From Myxococcales bacterium (lineage in GTDB: Bacteria > Myxococcota_A > Polyangia > Nannocystales > Nannocystaceae): 64,000 nucleotides of DNA. Below are positions 18,656-27,014 of this stretch, one piece after another (positions within the stretch are counted from its first letter, which is position 1; each line of letters starts with the position of its first letter). The stretch is taken from contig JACKDW010000017.1 of the NCBI GenBank assembly GCA_020633295.1, positions 62,001 to 126,000 on the forward strand, read 5' to 3'. Under the pieces are notes generated by a model, which saw only the letters and a program-made list of their open reading frames with translations, searched no databases and was not told the DNA's origin. The position numbers were made by a program, and so were the translations under genes.

Positions 18656-19441
18656 TCAGTGCGCCGCCTTGCGCTCCGCGTCGAGCTTCGTCTGGTAGCG
18701 GCCCTGCACCACGTCGACGAGCACGAGCACCGCGATCGAGAAGTAGAAGGTCGTCTTGCTCAGCGGCTCGACCGCGTAGCCGAACAGCTTGATGTGGCCG
18801 ACGTGGCCGCCCTCGCCGAGCAGCACGACGCCGACGATCAGCAGGATGAACAGGCCCAGGACCTCGTACTTGCGGTTCTTCTTGAGGAACTCGGACACGT
18901 GATCGGCGAGGAACAACATCGCCAGGCCCGAGCCGATGATCGCCAGCGTGAGCACCGCGAAGACCTTGGTGATCGCCAGCGCCGAGAGGATCGAGTCGAA
19001 GGAGAACACGAGGTTCATGACCACGAGCGTCGCCGTGACCTGGGCGGCGGTCTTCGACGCGCGCTGCTCGACGTCGTGCGCGAGGTCGTCGATCGCCAGC
19101 ATGTGGCTGATCTCCTTGACCGCCGTGTACATGATGAAGGCGCCGCCGAACAGGAACACGAGCACCGAGAAGTTAAACGAGCCCTCGACCACGCCGGTGA
19201 AGTCGAGGTGAAAGAACGGCTCCTTGAGCATCTCGACGAGGTTGATGATCACGAACAGCAGGACGATGCGCAGCGCGATGGCGATGAGGATCGCGTTGCG
19301 GCGCACCGTCTTCTGGCTCTCGGGCGGCGCGCGCTTGGACTCGATCGAGATGTAGAGCAGGTTGTCGAACCCGAGCACCGCCTGGAGAAACAGCAGCACG
19401 AGCAGGTTGAACAGGCTGTGGATCGTGAACAGTTCGGCCAT
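18656..19441 (-). CDS. TerC-family integral membrane protein
   Basis: This 261-residue protein has about seven hydrophobic helices and the TerC signatures: an acidic membrane motif GFDNLLYISI near the N-terminus and FSFDSILSALAI in the second half. TerC-type proteins are linked to tellurite resistance, metal (Mn/Ca) export and metalation of secreted enzymes. The ATG at 19441 is chosen because MAELFTIHSLFNLLVLLFLQ is the normal family start. It ends 48 bp from the start of the cupin gene on the same strand. No other ter gene is near. Confidence 0.9.
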   Translation of the reverse strand: MAELFTIHSLFNLLVLLFLQAVLGFDNLLYISIESKRAPPESQKTVRRNAILIAIALRIVLLFVIINLVEMLKEPFFHLDFTGVVEGSFNFSVLVFLFGGAFIMYTAVKEISHMLAIDDLAHDVEQRASKTAAQVTATLVVMNLVFSFDSILSALAITKVFAVLTLAIIGSGLAMLFLADHVSEFLKKNRKYEVLGLFILLIVGVVLLGEGGHVGHIKLFGYAVEPLSKTTFYFSIAVLVLVDVVQGRYQTKLDAERKAAH

Positions 19442-19648
19442 GGGAGCTGTGGAGCCGCATCGTAGCAGAACCGCCCCCCGCAAGGCCTCGCGCGCGCGGC
19501 CGCGGAGCGTCGCCTGGGCGGACGCGCGCGAGCCCGCGCCGCCGAGACGCGAGCTCGCCGCGACGCGCGACGACCTCGAGGACGCCGGCGACTCAGCACG
19601 CGTTCGCGCGCCGACGACAGAGCCTCGTCCGCGCGCCCGCGCCCGTGA

Positions 19649-20623
19649 TCATCGACGCGCGCGTGCCCTCGCCCGCAGCGCGCCGAGCAGCCGCCGACGC
19701 TGCCGCGCGAGCAGCCGCGACCGCGACGGCCGCCCCCGCAGCGCGCCCACGAGCAGCCCACGGTGATATCGCAGCGAGATCTCCTGCAGGCGACGCAAGA
19801 GCTTGCGGTCGTCCTTGCTCTTGCGCTCGCGCATCCACGCCGGGATGGCCCAGCCGATCGGCTGCCGACGCCAGAGCGCGAGCGCGATGTTCTGGGCGTC
19901 GTGAAAGGGGTACAGCCACAGCGTCGGCGGCACGGCGCGCGCGCGCTTGATCACGACCGCGACGTTCGACAGCACGTAGCGCGCGCCGTATCGCAGCTCG
20001 GCGCGGCGGTGGAAGGCGCCCTCGATCAGCGCGTCGAGCTCGGTGCCGAAGCGGTGCAGCGCCCGCCCCATCACGTTGATGCCGTAGTCGGTGCGACCGA
20101 CCATGCGCGCCAGCTCGCGCTCGTTGACCTCGAGCAGCCACCCGCTCGCGGCCCAGACGGCGACGCGCTGAACATCAACGCTCTCGTCCGCGAGCCCGCG
20201 GCGGACGAGCGGCTCGGCCGCGCGCCCGAGGTGATCGACCGCGAAGCGCAGCGCGTCGTGCCGGGCGCTCGGGTCAGGGCGACCCATGAGCGCCGCGAGC
20301 CCGTCGACCAGGCGCGGCGGCGAGACTCGCAGCAGCACGCCGAGCGCGCGGGCGCGCGCGGCCGGGCGATCGCAATTGACGAGCGACGCGAGCTGCGAGA
20401 GCGCCTCCTCGCGGGCCTCGGCGCCGCCGCGCGCGAGCTCCTCGAGGAAGTCGAGCGCGCGCTGAAAGTCCGCGAGGTGCACCCGCGGGCCGTGCAGCGC
20501 CGGGTAGGCGAGCGAGAGCGCGACGCGGATCCGGCGAATCAGCAGCGCGCGCGCCGGCCTGTCGTCCACGCGCGCGCCGAGCCGCCGCGCGAGCGTCTTC
20601 AGGCGCGCGGACGACATCTTCAT
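19649..20623 (-). CDS. Hypothetical alpha-helical, HEAT-like protein
   Basis: The ATG at 20623 opens a 324-residue protein; further upstream codons are Arg-rich filler. It is rich in Ala/Leu/Arg helices of about 35-40 residues (for example SQLASLVNCDRPAARARALGVL, then ARHDALRFAVDHLG), suggesting HEAT/armadillo-like repeats. The last 60 residues are strongly basic. A TACGAT box lies 9 nt upstream of the start. No family recognised. Confidence 0.6.
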   Translation of the reverse strand: MKMSSARLKTLARRLGARVDDRPARALLIRRIRVALSLAYPALHGPRVHLADFQRALDFLEELARGGAEAREEALSQLASLVNCDRPAARARALGVLLRVSPPRLVDGLAALMGRPDPSARHDALRFAVDHLGRAAEPLVRRGLADESVDVQRVAVWAASGWLLEVNERELARMVGRTDYGINVMGRALHRFGTELDALIEGAFHRRAELRYGARYVLSNVAVVIKRARAVPPTLWLYPFHDAQNIALALWRRQPIGWAIPAWMRERKSKDDRKLLRRLQEISLRYHRGLLVGALRGRPSRSRLLARQRRRLLGALRARARARR

Positions 20624-20632
20624 GACGCGGCG

Positions 20633-20638
20633 ATCGTA
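20633..20638 (-). promoter_or_regulatory. Putative -10 box (TACGAT, minus strand)
   Basis: ATCGTA on the plus strand reads TACGAT on the minus strand, 9 nt before the ATG at 20623. Confidence 0.35.
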
Positions 20639-21127
20639 GCAGACGCGCGCGCGGGCGTGCGCGCGTCGGTCGAGCCGCCACGCGCGAGACGACTCCTCCC
20701 GCACGCGCCGCGCTCGTCCGCGCGGGCGAGCCGACGAGCGCCGCGGCGGCGACGACCCGCGACCGACCGCGGCTCTCAGCGCGCCCAGGTTATCTGTCCG
20801 ATCGTTCATCACGGGATCGCGGGCGAGCCGCGACGCCGACGTCCTCGCGCGACGCCGACGTCCTCGCCTCGCGCGACGCACTGGGGGATCCCGCCCGCCG
20901 GCTCGTGTGCTTTTGTTCTATCAGCGCGACGCGTGCGTCCGCGCGAGCACGCCGCAACGAGCGCTCGCGCGTGCCGTCCCACGCGCCGTCGCGAGGAACT
21001 CGACGCGCGCGCGCGTCGATGAAGCGGGGTTGCGCGGAGTCCTGCGAGCTCGCTCGTCGCGAGCGCGCGGCGTCCGACGCGGCGCGCCGCGGCAGCGCGA
21101 GCGCTGGCGCCGCGGAGCCGCGCGCCG
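20639..21127. other. Intergenic region, no gene seen
   Basis: This divergent-promoter gap contains only Arg-rich spurious frames. A direct repeat of CGCGACGCCGACGTCCTCG occurs twice near 20,828-20,870. Confidence 0.4.
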
Positions 21128-21133
21128 TACGAT
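21128..21133 (+). promoter_or_regulatory. Putative -10 box (TACGAT)
   Basis: TACGAT lies 9 nt before the GTG start at 21143, at the same distance as other boxes of this class. Confidence 0.35.
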
Positions 21134-21142
21134 CGAGCGGCC

Positions 21143-22432
21143 GTGGTCAGCCTCCCCCTGCTCTTCGTTCTGTTCTCGGGCTCCGACAAGGTCTGGCCGC
21201 CGCCGACCCCGGCGGTCGAGCTGCCCGGCGACATTGAGGTGCGCGCCCAGCTCTCGCCGCGCGCGGCCTCGCCGTCCCAGGGCGTGTGCGCCGTCGAGAC
21301 GGTGTCGTTCGTCGACAACAGCTGCGCCATCGTTCGTCAGGACGGGGGCGACGACGGCTTCAGCATCATCGTCGAGACGGGCCAGAGCTGCGCCGTCTCG
21401 GGCGCGCCGCAGAGCGACGTCGATCAGCGCTGGGTGTTCGACGAGCGCGGCCGCCTGCGAAGGCAATTCACGCTCGACAAGAGGACCGCGAGCTCGGGCG
21501 GGCAGGTGTTCGCCTACAACGACGCGCGCATCACCACGATCGAGCACTGGTCGAACTTCACGTCGGGCAAGGCCGACGCGATCGAGACCTTCATCTACGA
21601 CAAGGACGGCCGCGTCGTCGAGACGCAGCGACAGCAGACGGGCGCCGCCGCCGAGCGCTACGTACACGTCTGGCTCGAGGGCAAGATCCGGATGACCACG
21701 CAGGCCGGCACGGGCGTGACGTGGACCTACGACTACAAGGGCAAGCAGCTGGTCTCGATCAGCGAGCGCCCCGGCGGCATCAACCCGGTGCAGGAGCGCG
21801 TGTTCAGCTACGACGCGAAGGGCCGCGTGACCGCCGAGGAGCAGCGCCTGGGCCCTGTGCGCGTCGCCTACACGGGCTGGACCTACGACAAGCGCGGGCG
21901 CGTGGACTCCGTGGCGATCGACGATCAGGGCCGCCCGCAGCTCAACCTCGAGGCGCTGGCCGGCAAGCCCGAGGCGAAGACGGTGATCATCCCGAAGCGC
22001 GCCGACGGGACCTGGGATCACCTCACGCGCTACCACTACGACTGCGACTGGATCGTCCGCACCGCGCCCGTGCAGGCCGCGCCCAAGCCCCCCGCGCCGC
22101 CCCGCAGCGCGAGCAAGCAGAGCGCGCCGCAGGCGAAGCCGCAGCCGCCCTCGCAGCCGCCCTCGCAGCCGCCCTCGCAGCCGGCGGCGCTGCCCCTGAC
22201 AGCCGCTCCCGCAGCCAGCGATCCGCAGCCGCCCCGCGCCCCGCCGCGCCGCCGGCGACGCAGCCGCCCGCCCCCGTCACGCAGCCGCCCGCCCTCGTCA
22301 CGCAGCCGCCGCGTTCGCCAGGGTGACGCGCGTCCCTGCGCCGCGCGCTCGATTCAGCCCGCGACGCGTGAGCTGTGCGCGCGCCAGGGCCCGCAGGCGA
22401 CGACCTACGCGCGGCGCGAGACTCACGTATAA
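21143..22432 (+). CDS. Secreted YD/RHS-repeat-like protein with Pro-rich tail
   Basis: The GTG start is followed by a weak hydrophobic segment (VVSLPLLFVLFSG). Residues about 95-290 contain repeated motifs such as WVFDERGRLRRQFT, FIYDKDGRVVETQ, WTYDYKGKQLVS, FSYDAKGRVTAEEQ and WTYDKRGRVDSV. This is the YD/RHS pattern of beta-hairpins that wind into a hollow shell. After about residue 300 the protein is Pro/Gln/Ser-rich, with a PQPPS repeat. From about base 22,250 the frame becomes Arg-rich, while the neighbouring frame continues the Pro/Thr/Gln pattern (TQPPAPVTQPP) to a stop at 22326. A one-base slip near 22,245 would fix the tail. Export is likely; function unknown. Confidence 0.75.
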   Translation: MVSLPLLFVLFSGSDKVWPPPTPAVELPGDIEVRAQLSPRAASPSQGVCAVETVSFVDNSCAIVRQDGGDDGFSIIVETGQSCAVSGAPQSDVDQRWVFDERGRLRRQFTLDKRTASSGGQVFAYNDARITTIEHWSNFTSGKADAIETFIYDKDGRVVETQRQQTGAAAERYVHVWLEGKIRMTTQAGTGVTWTYDYKGKQLVSISERPGGINPVQERVFSYDAKGRVTAEEQRLGPVRVAYTGWTYDKRGRVDSVAIDDQGRPQLNLEALAGKPEAKTVIIPKRADGTWDHLTRYHYDCDWIVRTAPVQAAPKPPAPPRSASKQSAPQAKPQPPSQPPSQPPSQPAALPLTAAPAASDPQPPRAPPRRRRRSRPPPSRSRPPSSRSRRVRQGDARPCAARSIQPATRELCARQGPQATTYARRETHV

Positions 22433-22521
22433 CCCCGCCGAGCGCTCGAGGGCGCGACGCGGCGCGACGTCGCGCGCGAGCTGGACGCGAGTAACCGAGA
22501 GCAAACAAGAGAGCACCGACG

Positions 22522-23172
22522 ATGGCAATTCGACTTGGCGACACCGCACCTGACTTCACGGCCGAGAGCACCGAGGGGACGATCCGCTTCCACGAGTACC
22601 TCGGCGACGGCTGGGGCATCCTGTTCTCGCACCCGAAGGACTTCACCCCCGTGTGCACCACGGAGCTGGGCACGGTCGCCAAGCTCAAGGGCGAGTTCGA
22701 GAAGCGCAACGTCAAGGTGATCGGCCTCAGCGTCGACCCGGTCTCCGACCACCACGAGTGGGCCAAGGACATCGAGGAGACCCAGGGCCAGGCGCTCAAC
22801 TACCCGCTGATCGGCGACCCGGACCGCAAGGTCGCGCAGCTCTACGACATGATCCACCCGAACGCGAACGACACGCTGACGGTGCGCTCGGTGTTCGTGA
22901 TCGGCCCGGACAAGAAGGTCAAGCTGACGCTGACCTACCCGGCCGCGACCGGCCGCAACTTCGACGAGCTGCTGCGCGTCGTCGACTCGCTGCAGCTGAC
23001 CGCGTACCACCAGGTCGCGACGCCCGCGAACTGGAACGACGGCGACGACGTCATCATCGTCCCGAGCCTCTCGACCGAGCAGGCCAAGGCGAAGTTCCCG
23101 GGCGGCTGGAACGAGCTCAAGCCCTACCTGCGCGTGACCAAGCAGCCGAACAAGGGCGGCGCCGCGAGCTGA
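22522..23172 (+). CDS. 1-Cys peroxiredoxin (Prx6-type)
   Basis: This 216-residue enzyme reduces H2O2 and organic peroxides using the single peroxidatic Cys45 in PVCTTEL. The Prx6 subgroup is shown by LFSHPKDFTPVCTTE, the SVDPVSDHHEWAKDIEE segment, and the long C-terminal dimerisation region with WNDGDDVIIVPS. There is no resolving cysteine, so an external thiol is needed. It is cytoplasmic, with no signal peptide, and monocistronic: a long hairpin follows 23 bp downstream. Confidence 0.95.
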   Translation: MAIRLGDTAPDFTAESTEGTIRFHEYLGDGWGILFSHPKDFTPVCTTELGTVAKLKGEFEKRNVKVIGLSVDPVSDHHEWAKDIEETQGQALNYPLIGDPDRKVAQLYDMIHPNANDTLTVRSVFVIGPDKKVKLTLTYPAATGRNFDELLRVVDSLQLTAYHQVATPANWNDGDDVIIVPSLSTEQAKAKFPGGWNELKPYLRVTKQPNKGGAAS

Positions 23173-23195
23173 GCCGGCCCCCGCCGCGCCCACGA

Positions 23196-23229
23196 CGAGG
23201 GCGTCGATCCGCGCGGATCGACGCCCTCG
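23196..23229. terminator. 15-bp stem hairpin between convergent genes
   Basis: CGAGGGCGTCGATCC pairs perfectly with its complement across a GCGC loop. It lies 23 bp after the peroxiredoxin stop and 50 bp before the stop of the DUF2807 gene on the other strand, so it may serve both. A short AATTT follows on the plus strand. Confidence 0.65.
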
Positions 23230-23279
23230 GGCAATTTCTGGGGTCGCGCTCGCGTCGCGCTCCCGCGCTTTGGCGCCGC

Positions 23280-24125
23280 TCAGCCGGGGCTGATGTCGCC
23301 GGAGCCGGAGACGTCGCTGCGCACGGACTGAGGGTTGCACAGGTAGGTGACGTCGCCGCTGCCCGAGATCGCCGCGTACAGCGAGTCACGCGCGCACACG
23401 ACGATATCGGACGAGCCGCTCGACTGGACCTCCACGTCCTGGGCGACCAGCGTGTGCGCGTGGACGTCGCTCGAGCCCGAGGACTCGATCGTCAGCTCGC
23501 GCGCGTCGCCGCAGACCGAGATGTCCGAGGAGCCGCTCGTCGAGACGAGCACGCGGTCGCTGTCCTCGAGCTCGATGCGGATGTCGGACGAGCCGCTGCT
23601 CGCCAGCTCGAGCGAGTCGGCGCTCCCGCGCAGCAGGATGTCCGATGAGCCGCTGCTGCGCACGGCGAGCGACTCGCTGTCGAAGCCGAGCACCTTGAGC
23701 TCGCTCGAGCCGCTGACCGCCACGTCGTCGATGTACGGGACCCCGAGCTCGACGAGCAGCGGCATCGTCGGGCTCAGCGGCGCGTCGGTGCCGATCTCGA
23801 GCACGCCGCCCGCGACGTCGGTGCGCACGTGCCCCAGCAGGTTCTGGTCGCCCGAGACGCGCACCGCGGCGTCGCCCTCCTCGCCCGCGAGCGCCGGGTC
23901 GACGCGGACGACGACGGCGATGGAGCCAGACACGTCGATCGCGGTGAACTCCGACAGCGTCCGGGTGTCCTCGTCGTGGATCCCGTCCCCCGGGACGCCG
24001 CCGCAGCCGGCGAGCGCGGCCGTCAACGCGAGGGAGCAGAGCCCCAGCAGACGCGGCCGGGGGCGTCGAGCGGGCGCGAGGGGGGCGGACACGGGGATAG
24101 CGCGAGCGAGCGGGTATAGGAGCAT
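23280..24125 (-). CDS. DUF2807 (GIN-type head) lipoprotein
   Basis: The protein has 281 residues with an Arg/Pro start, a hydrophobic segment and lipobox LAGC near residue 41. The mature part (about 55-280) is a right-handed beta-helix-like DUF2807 domain with a repeated turn, SGSSD/SGSGD, at roughly 16-23-residue spacing (at least nine copies). Such domains are found in anti-sigma-linked and adhesin-like surface proteins. A GTG at 24089 (MSAPLAPARR) is an alternative start, placing CTATAC a short way upstream as a -10. It is convergent with the peroxiredoxin gene. Confidence 0.85.
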   Translation of the reverse strand: MLLYPLARAIPVSAPLAPARRPRPRLLGLCSLALTAALAGCGGVPGDGIHDEDTRTLSEFTAIDVSGSIAVVVRVDPALAGEEGDAAVRVSGDQNLLGHVRTDVAGGVLEIGTDAPLSPTMPLLVELGVPYIDDVAVSGSSELKVLGFDSESLAVRSSGSSDILLRGSADSLELASSGSSDIRIELEDSDRVLVSTSGSSDISVCGDARELTIESSGSSDVHAHTLVAQDVEVQSSGSSDIVVCARDSLYAAISGSGDVTYLCNPQSVRSDVSGSGDISPG

Positions 24126-24524
24126 GCCGATCGAACACCGCGGACGCCCGCGAGTGTCACCCCTCGATCGCGGACGGGTTTGACCCGCGCGAGATCCCGC
24201 GCGGTGGACTCACGCGCGCGCCCGGGCGCGCGCGTTCACGCGCGCGCGGCTCGTCGATCCGCGCGCGCGGGCGCGCGCGGGGCGTCTCGGCGGACGCGAG
24301 CGCGCGCGCGGCGATCGAGAGCGCGCGCGACGTGCACGCGAGCGCGCCCATGCATGTCCACTCGAACAGGTTGACAAGGCGTGCTCGCGCGCGCGCGTGT
24401 AAAGCGTGCGTGCACAAAAACCGCGGGTTGTCCGAACGAGATCACGCAAATGCGCCATCATGCCCAGCACCGACGCGAGCAGTCCGCGTCCCCCAAATAG
24501 CGGCTCAAGACAAGAGGACACAGC
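24126..24524. other. Intergenic region upstream of the coiled-coil operon
   Basis: No gene is supported here. There are several (CG)n tracts. TTGACA at about 24,371 could be a -35 element, but no -10 at the normal distance is clear. Confidence 0.4.
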
Positions 24525-25508
24525 ATGAGCACTGCCGAAGCGACATCACGCGAGCAGATCCAACGGGCGTTCGCCACCCTCCTTAAGACCCACGAGAGCG
24601 CGGCCTCCCGGCTCGCGACCAAGGCCGAGGAGGCCGAGCGAAAGCAGGACCAGGAGGTGGTCGGCCGGGCGTCCTCCTACACGGTCAAGGCGATCGTCGA
24701 GGGGCTCGCGGGCCTGCAGCTCGAGGTCGGCGACGCGCTGAGCAAGCTCTCCGAGCGCATGAGCGCCGAGTCGGCGAAGCTGGTCGAGCTGCGCCGCGCG
24801 ATCGAGGTCGAGACGCGCCGCAACGAGACGATCCGCAACACGCTGGTCGCCGCGGAGGCGCTCGCGCTGCTCAAGCGCAACAACCAGCGCGAGCTCGAGG
24901 AGTTCGAGGAGAGCTCGAAGAAGTCGCTCGCCGAGCTGGAGGAGCAGATCTCGAGCCAGCGCGAGGAGTGGAAGCGCGAGGAGGAGGAGCACAACGCCTC
25001 CGTCAAGGAGTTCGAGACCAACCTCGCGCGCGAGCGCGAGCAGGCCGCCGCCGACCGCAAGTACGAGCTCGAGCGCAAGGCCAAGGTCCAGGTCGACGAG
25101 AACGCGGCCAAGGAGCTGCAGCTCGACCGCGATCTGTCCGAGACGACCGCGGGCAAGGAGAAGGACTGGGCGGCGCGCGAGAAGCACCTCGCCGAGCACG
25201 AGGCCGAGATCGTCGAGCTGCGCGAGAAGGCCGAGAAGGCGAAGGCGAAGATCGACGACGCCGCGAACAAGGCGCGCGAGAAGGCCGCCGCCGCGGTCAA
25301 GCGCGACGCCAAGATCGAGGCCGAGCTGCGCGAGAAGGAGAGCAAGGCGAACGTCGAGGTCTTCGAGCTGCAGATCAAGACGCTCGAGGAGCGCATCTCC
25401 AACCAGAGCGCCGAGCTGGCTGACCTCAAGAACCGCCTGGCCGAGGCCCGCGATCGCGTCCAGCAGCTCGCGGTCGACGCCCTCAAGAGCACGGTGAGCA
25501 AGACCTAA
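24525..25508 (+). CDS. Coiled-coil protein, first of a paralogous pair
   Basis: AAGAGGACACAGC precedes the ATG. The 327-residue protein is acidic and almost wholly helical: residues about 60-320 form a long coiled coil rich in Glu, Lys, Arg and Ala with few helix breakers. It shares with the next gene the segment EKDWAAREK..AE.E.E and the C-terminal pattern ELQIKTLEERISNQSAELADL...L..A..R.QQLAV. The N-terminus (MSTAEATSREQIQRAFATLL) may be a short helical cap. No signal peptide or membrane helix. Possibly a filament or scaffold; no family recognised. Confidence 0.8.
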   Translation: MSTAEATSREQIQRAFATLLKTHESAASRLATKAEEAERKQDQEVVGRASSYTVKAIVEGLAGLQLEVGDALSKLSERMSAESAKLVELRRAIEVETRRNETIRNTLVAAEALALLKRNNQRELEEFEESSKKSLAELEEQISSQREEWKREEEEHNASVKEFETNLAREREQAAADRKYELERKAKVQVDENAAKELQLDRDLSETTAGKEKDWAAREKHLAEHEAEIVELREKAEKAKAKIDDAANKAREKAAAAVKRDAKIEAELREKESKANVEVFELQIKTLEERISNQSAELADLKNRLAEARDRVQQLAVDALKSTVSKT

Positions 25509-25534
25509 GGCCCTGACGTACGGAGGACATCACG

Positions 25535-26596
25535 ATGGATATTCAGCGTTTCACCAGCCGTAGCACCAAGAGCGCGATCCTCAAGGCCTATAACGATCTC
25601 GCCAAGGCCTACAAGGACCTCGAGGCGAAGTCCGGGGGCTCGAGCCCCGCGCCCGCCGCCGCGCCGAGCGCCCCGAGCAAGCCCAAGCCCGCCCCCGGCG
25701 GCGGCCTCGACGTCGCGGGCGTGATCGCCCAGCTCTCGACGCTCAGCGACCGCATCGGCGAGTCGGCCGGCTCGCTGCAGCAGAAGCTCACCGTCGAGGC
25801 CACGCGCCTCGAGGAGCTGACCGAGCAGTCCGAGGCGAGCGTCAAGCGGCTCGCCGAGCTGCACGAGCTCGAGTTCGGCGAGGGCACGCTCGACCACATC
25901 ATCGCCGAGTACAACGCGGCCCGCGAGGAGCACGACGGCGCGCTGACGGCCAAGAAAGAGGCGTTCCAGAAGGACATCGCCGCGAAGCGTGAGGCCTGGC
26001 GCAAGGAGCAGGACGAGCACGGCCGCGAGGTCCGCGAGCGCATGATCGAGCTCAAGAAGACGCGCACCCGCGACGCGCAGGAGTACCGCTACGAGCTCGA
26101 CCTCAAGCGCGCCGCCGAGGACGACGAGTTCGCGCAGACCCAGAAGGCCTTCGAGCAGAAGCTCCAGGGCGCGCGCGAGGCGAAGGAGACCGACTGGGCC
26201 GCCCGCGAGAAGGCCGTGGCCGAGCGCGAGCAGGAGTTCACGGAGCTCAAGGACAAGGACGAGAACTTCAAGGAGTGGCTCGAGAAGGCGGTCAAGGCCG
26301 CCGAGAGCCAGGGCATGAACGTCGCCCGCCGCGAGACGAAGGTCCAGGCGGACCTGCTCGCCAAGGAGCACGAGGGCCGCGAGCGCGTGTACAAGCTGCG
26401 CGTCAAGAGCCTGGAGGAGACGCTCTCCAAGCAGTCCTCGCAGATCGACTCGCTCTCCAGCCAGCTCGAGGCGACCAACAAGCGCGCCCAGGACCTCGCC
26501 GTCCGCGCCATCGAGGGCGCCTCGAACGCGGCCTCCTTCAAGGCGATTCAGGACATCGCCATGGAGCAGGCCAAGAACACCGGCAAGGGCAAGTAG
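25535..26596 (+). CDS. Coiled-coil protein, second of a paralogous pair
   Basis: ACGGAGGACATC lies just before the ATG, 26 bp after the previous gene, so the two are surely one operon. The protein has 353 residues: an N-terminal helical cap (TSRSTKSAILKAYNDLAKAYKDLEAK), a Pro/Ala/Ser linker (35-55), then a coiled coil from about 60 to 330. The DWAAREK block and the C-terminal KSLEETLSKQSSQIDSLSSQLEATN heptads mirror its neighbour. The Pro/Ala linker is unique to this partner. Two paralogs of similar length and phase suggest a hetero-oligomer. Confidence 0.8.
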   Translation: MDIQRFTSRSTKSAILKAYNDLAKAYKDLEAKSGGSSPAPAAAPSAPSKPKPAPGGGLDVAGVIAQLSTLSDRIGESAGSLQQKLTVEATRLEELTEQSEASVKRLAELHELEFGEGTLDHIIAEYNAAREEHDGALTAKKEAFQKDIAAKREAWRKEQDEHGREVRERMIELKKTRTRDAQEYRYELDLKRAAEDDEFAQTQKAFEQKLQGAREAKETDWAAREKAVAEREQEFTELKDKDENFKEWLEKAVKAAESQGMNVARRETKVQADLLAKEHEGRERVYKLRVKSLEETLSKQSSQIDSLSSQLEATNKRAQDLAVRAIEGASNAASFKAIQDIAMEQAKNTGKGK

Positions 26597-26606
26597 CCCG
26601 CCGCCG

Positions 26607-26676
26607 CGACCTGCCTGGAGTGACAGGCAGGTCGATTCGCCCGAGACCCGCCCGGAGCCTGGCTCCTGGCGGGTCT
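26607..26676 (+). terminator. Double hairpin terminator after the coiled-coil operon
   Basis: Two hairpins follow the stop. The first has an 11-bp stem (26607-26617 with 26624-26634) with loop GAGTGA. The second has a 9-bp outer stem (26644-26652 with 26668-26676) and an inner GGAGC/GCTCC pairing, followed by TTCG. Confidence 0.7.
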
Positions 26677-26714
26677 TCGCGTTCGGGTCGCCTTGCGAGG
26701 GCGCGCGAGGACAC

Positions 26715-26883
26715 GCGTGTCTCGAAGGACACGCGTGGCGTTCGTGAGAGGGGGAGGAGGCTCCGCGCGCGGGAGGCACCTGCGCGTGTACACGAGGTGC
26801 TCGGGGGGCTGTCTCGAAGAACACGCGTGGCGTTCGTGAGCGGGGGCGGGAGCGCCCCCCGCCCACGCTCACGAACGCCACGC
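26715..26883. repeat. Direct and inverted copies of a 30-bp element
   Basis: A segment beginning GTCTCGAAGGACACGCGTGG and running into CGTTCGTGAG occurs near 26,718-26,748 and again with one change near 26,811-26,841. Its last 15 bases recur inverted (CTCACGAACGCCACG) near 26,869-26,883. No gene lies here. Confidence 0.7.
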
Positions 26884-26893
26884 TCCGCGCATC

Positions 26894-27014
26894 ACTCGCG
26901 GGCCTTCTACGGAGCCCGCTCACACGCCAGGCTGCGCTCAGGACCCACGGGCCTTCCGCCGAGCTCACGCACACGCCACGCGCCGCGCAGGACTCACGGG
27001 CCTTCTGCCGAAGC
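26894..27014. repeat. 49-bp tandem repeat ending at the DUF3754 stop codon
   Basis: Copies start at 26894, 26943 and 26992 (ACTCGCGGGCCTTC, ACCCACGGGCCTTC, ACTCACGGGCCTTC), so the period is 49 bp and there are about 2.5 copies. The last copy abuts the stop codon of the gene on the minus strand. Confidence 0.75.

Noticed and set aside
24371..24410. TTGACA plus TGTAAA as a promoter for the coiled-coil operon
   Set aside because: The spacing is about 21 bp, longer than normal, and (CG)n lies between.
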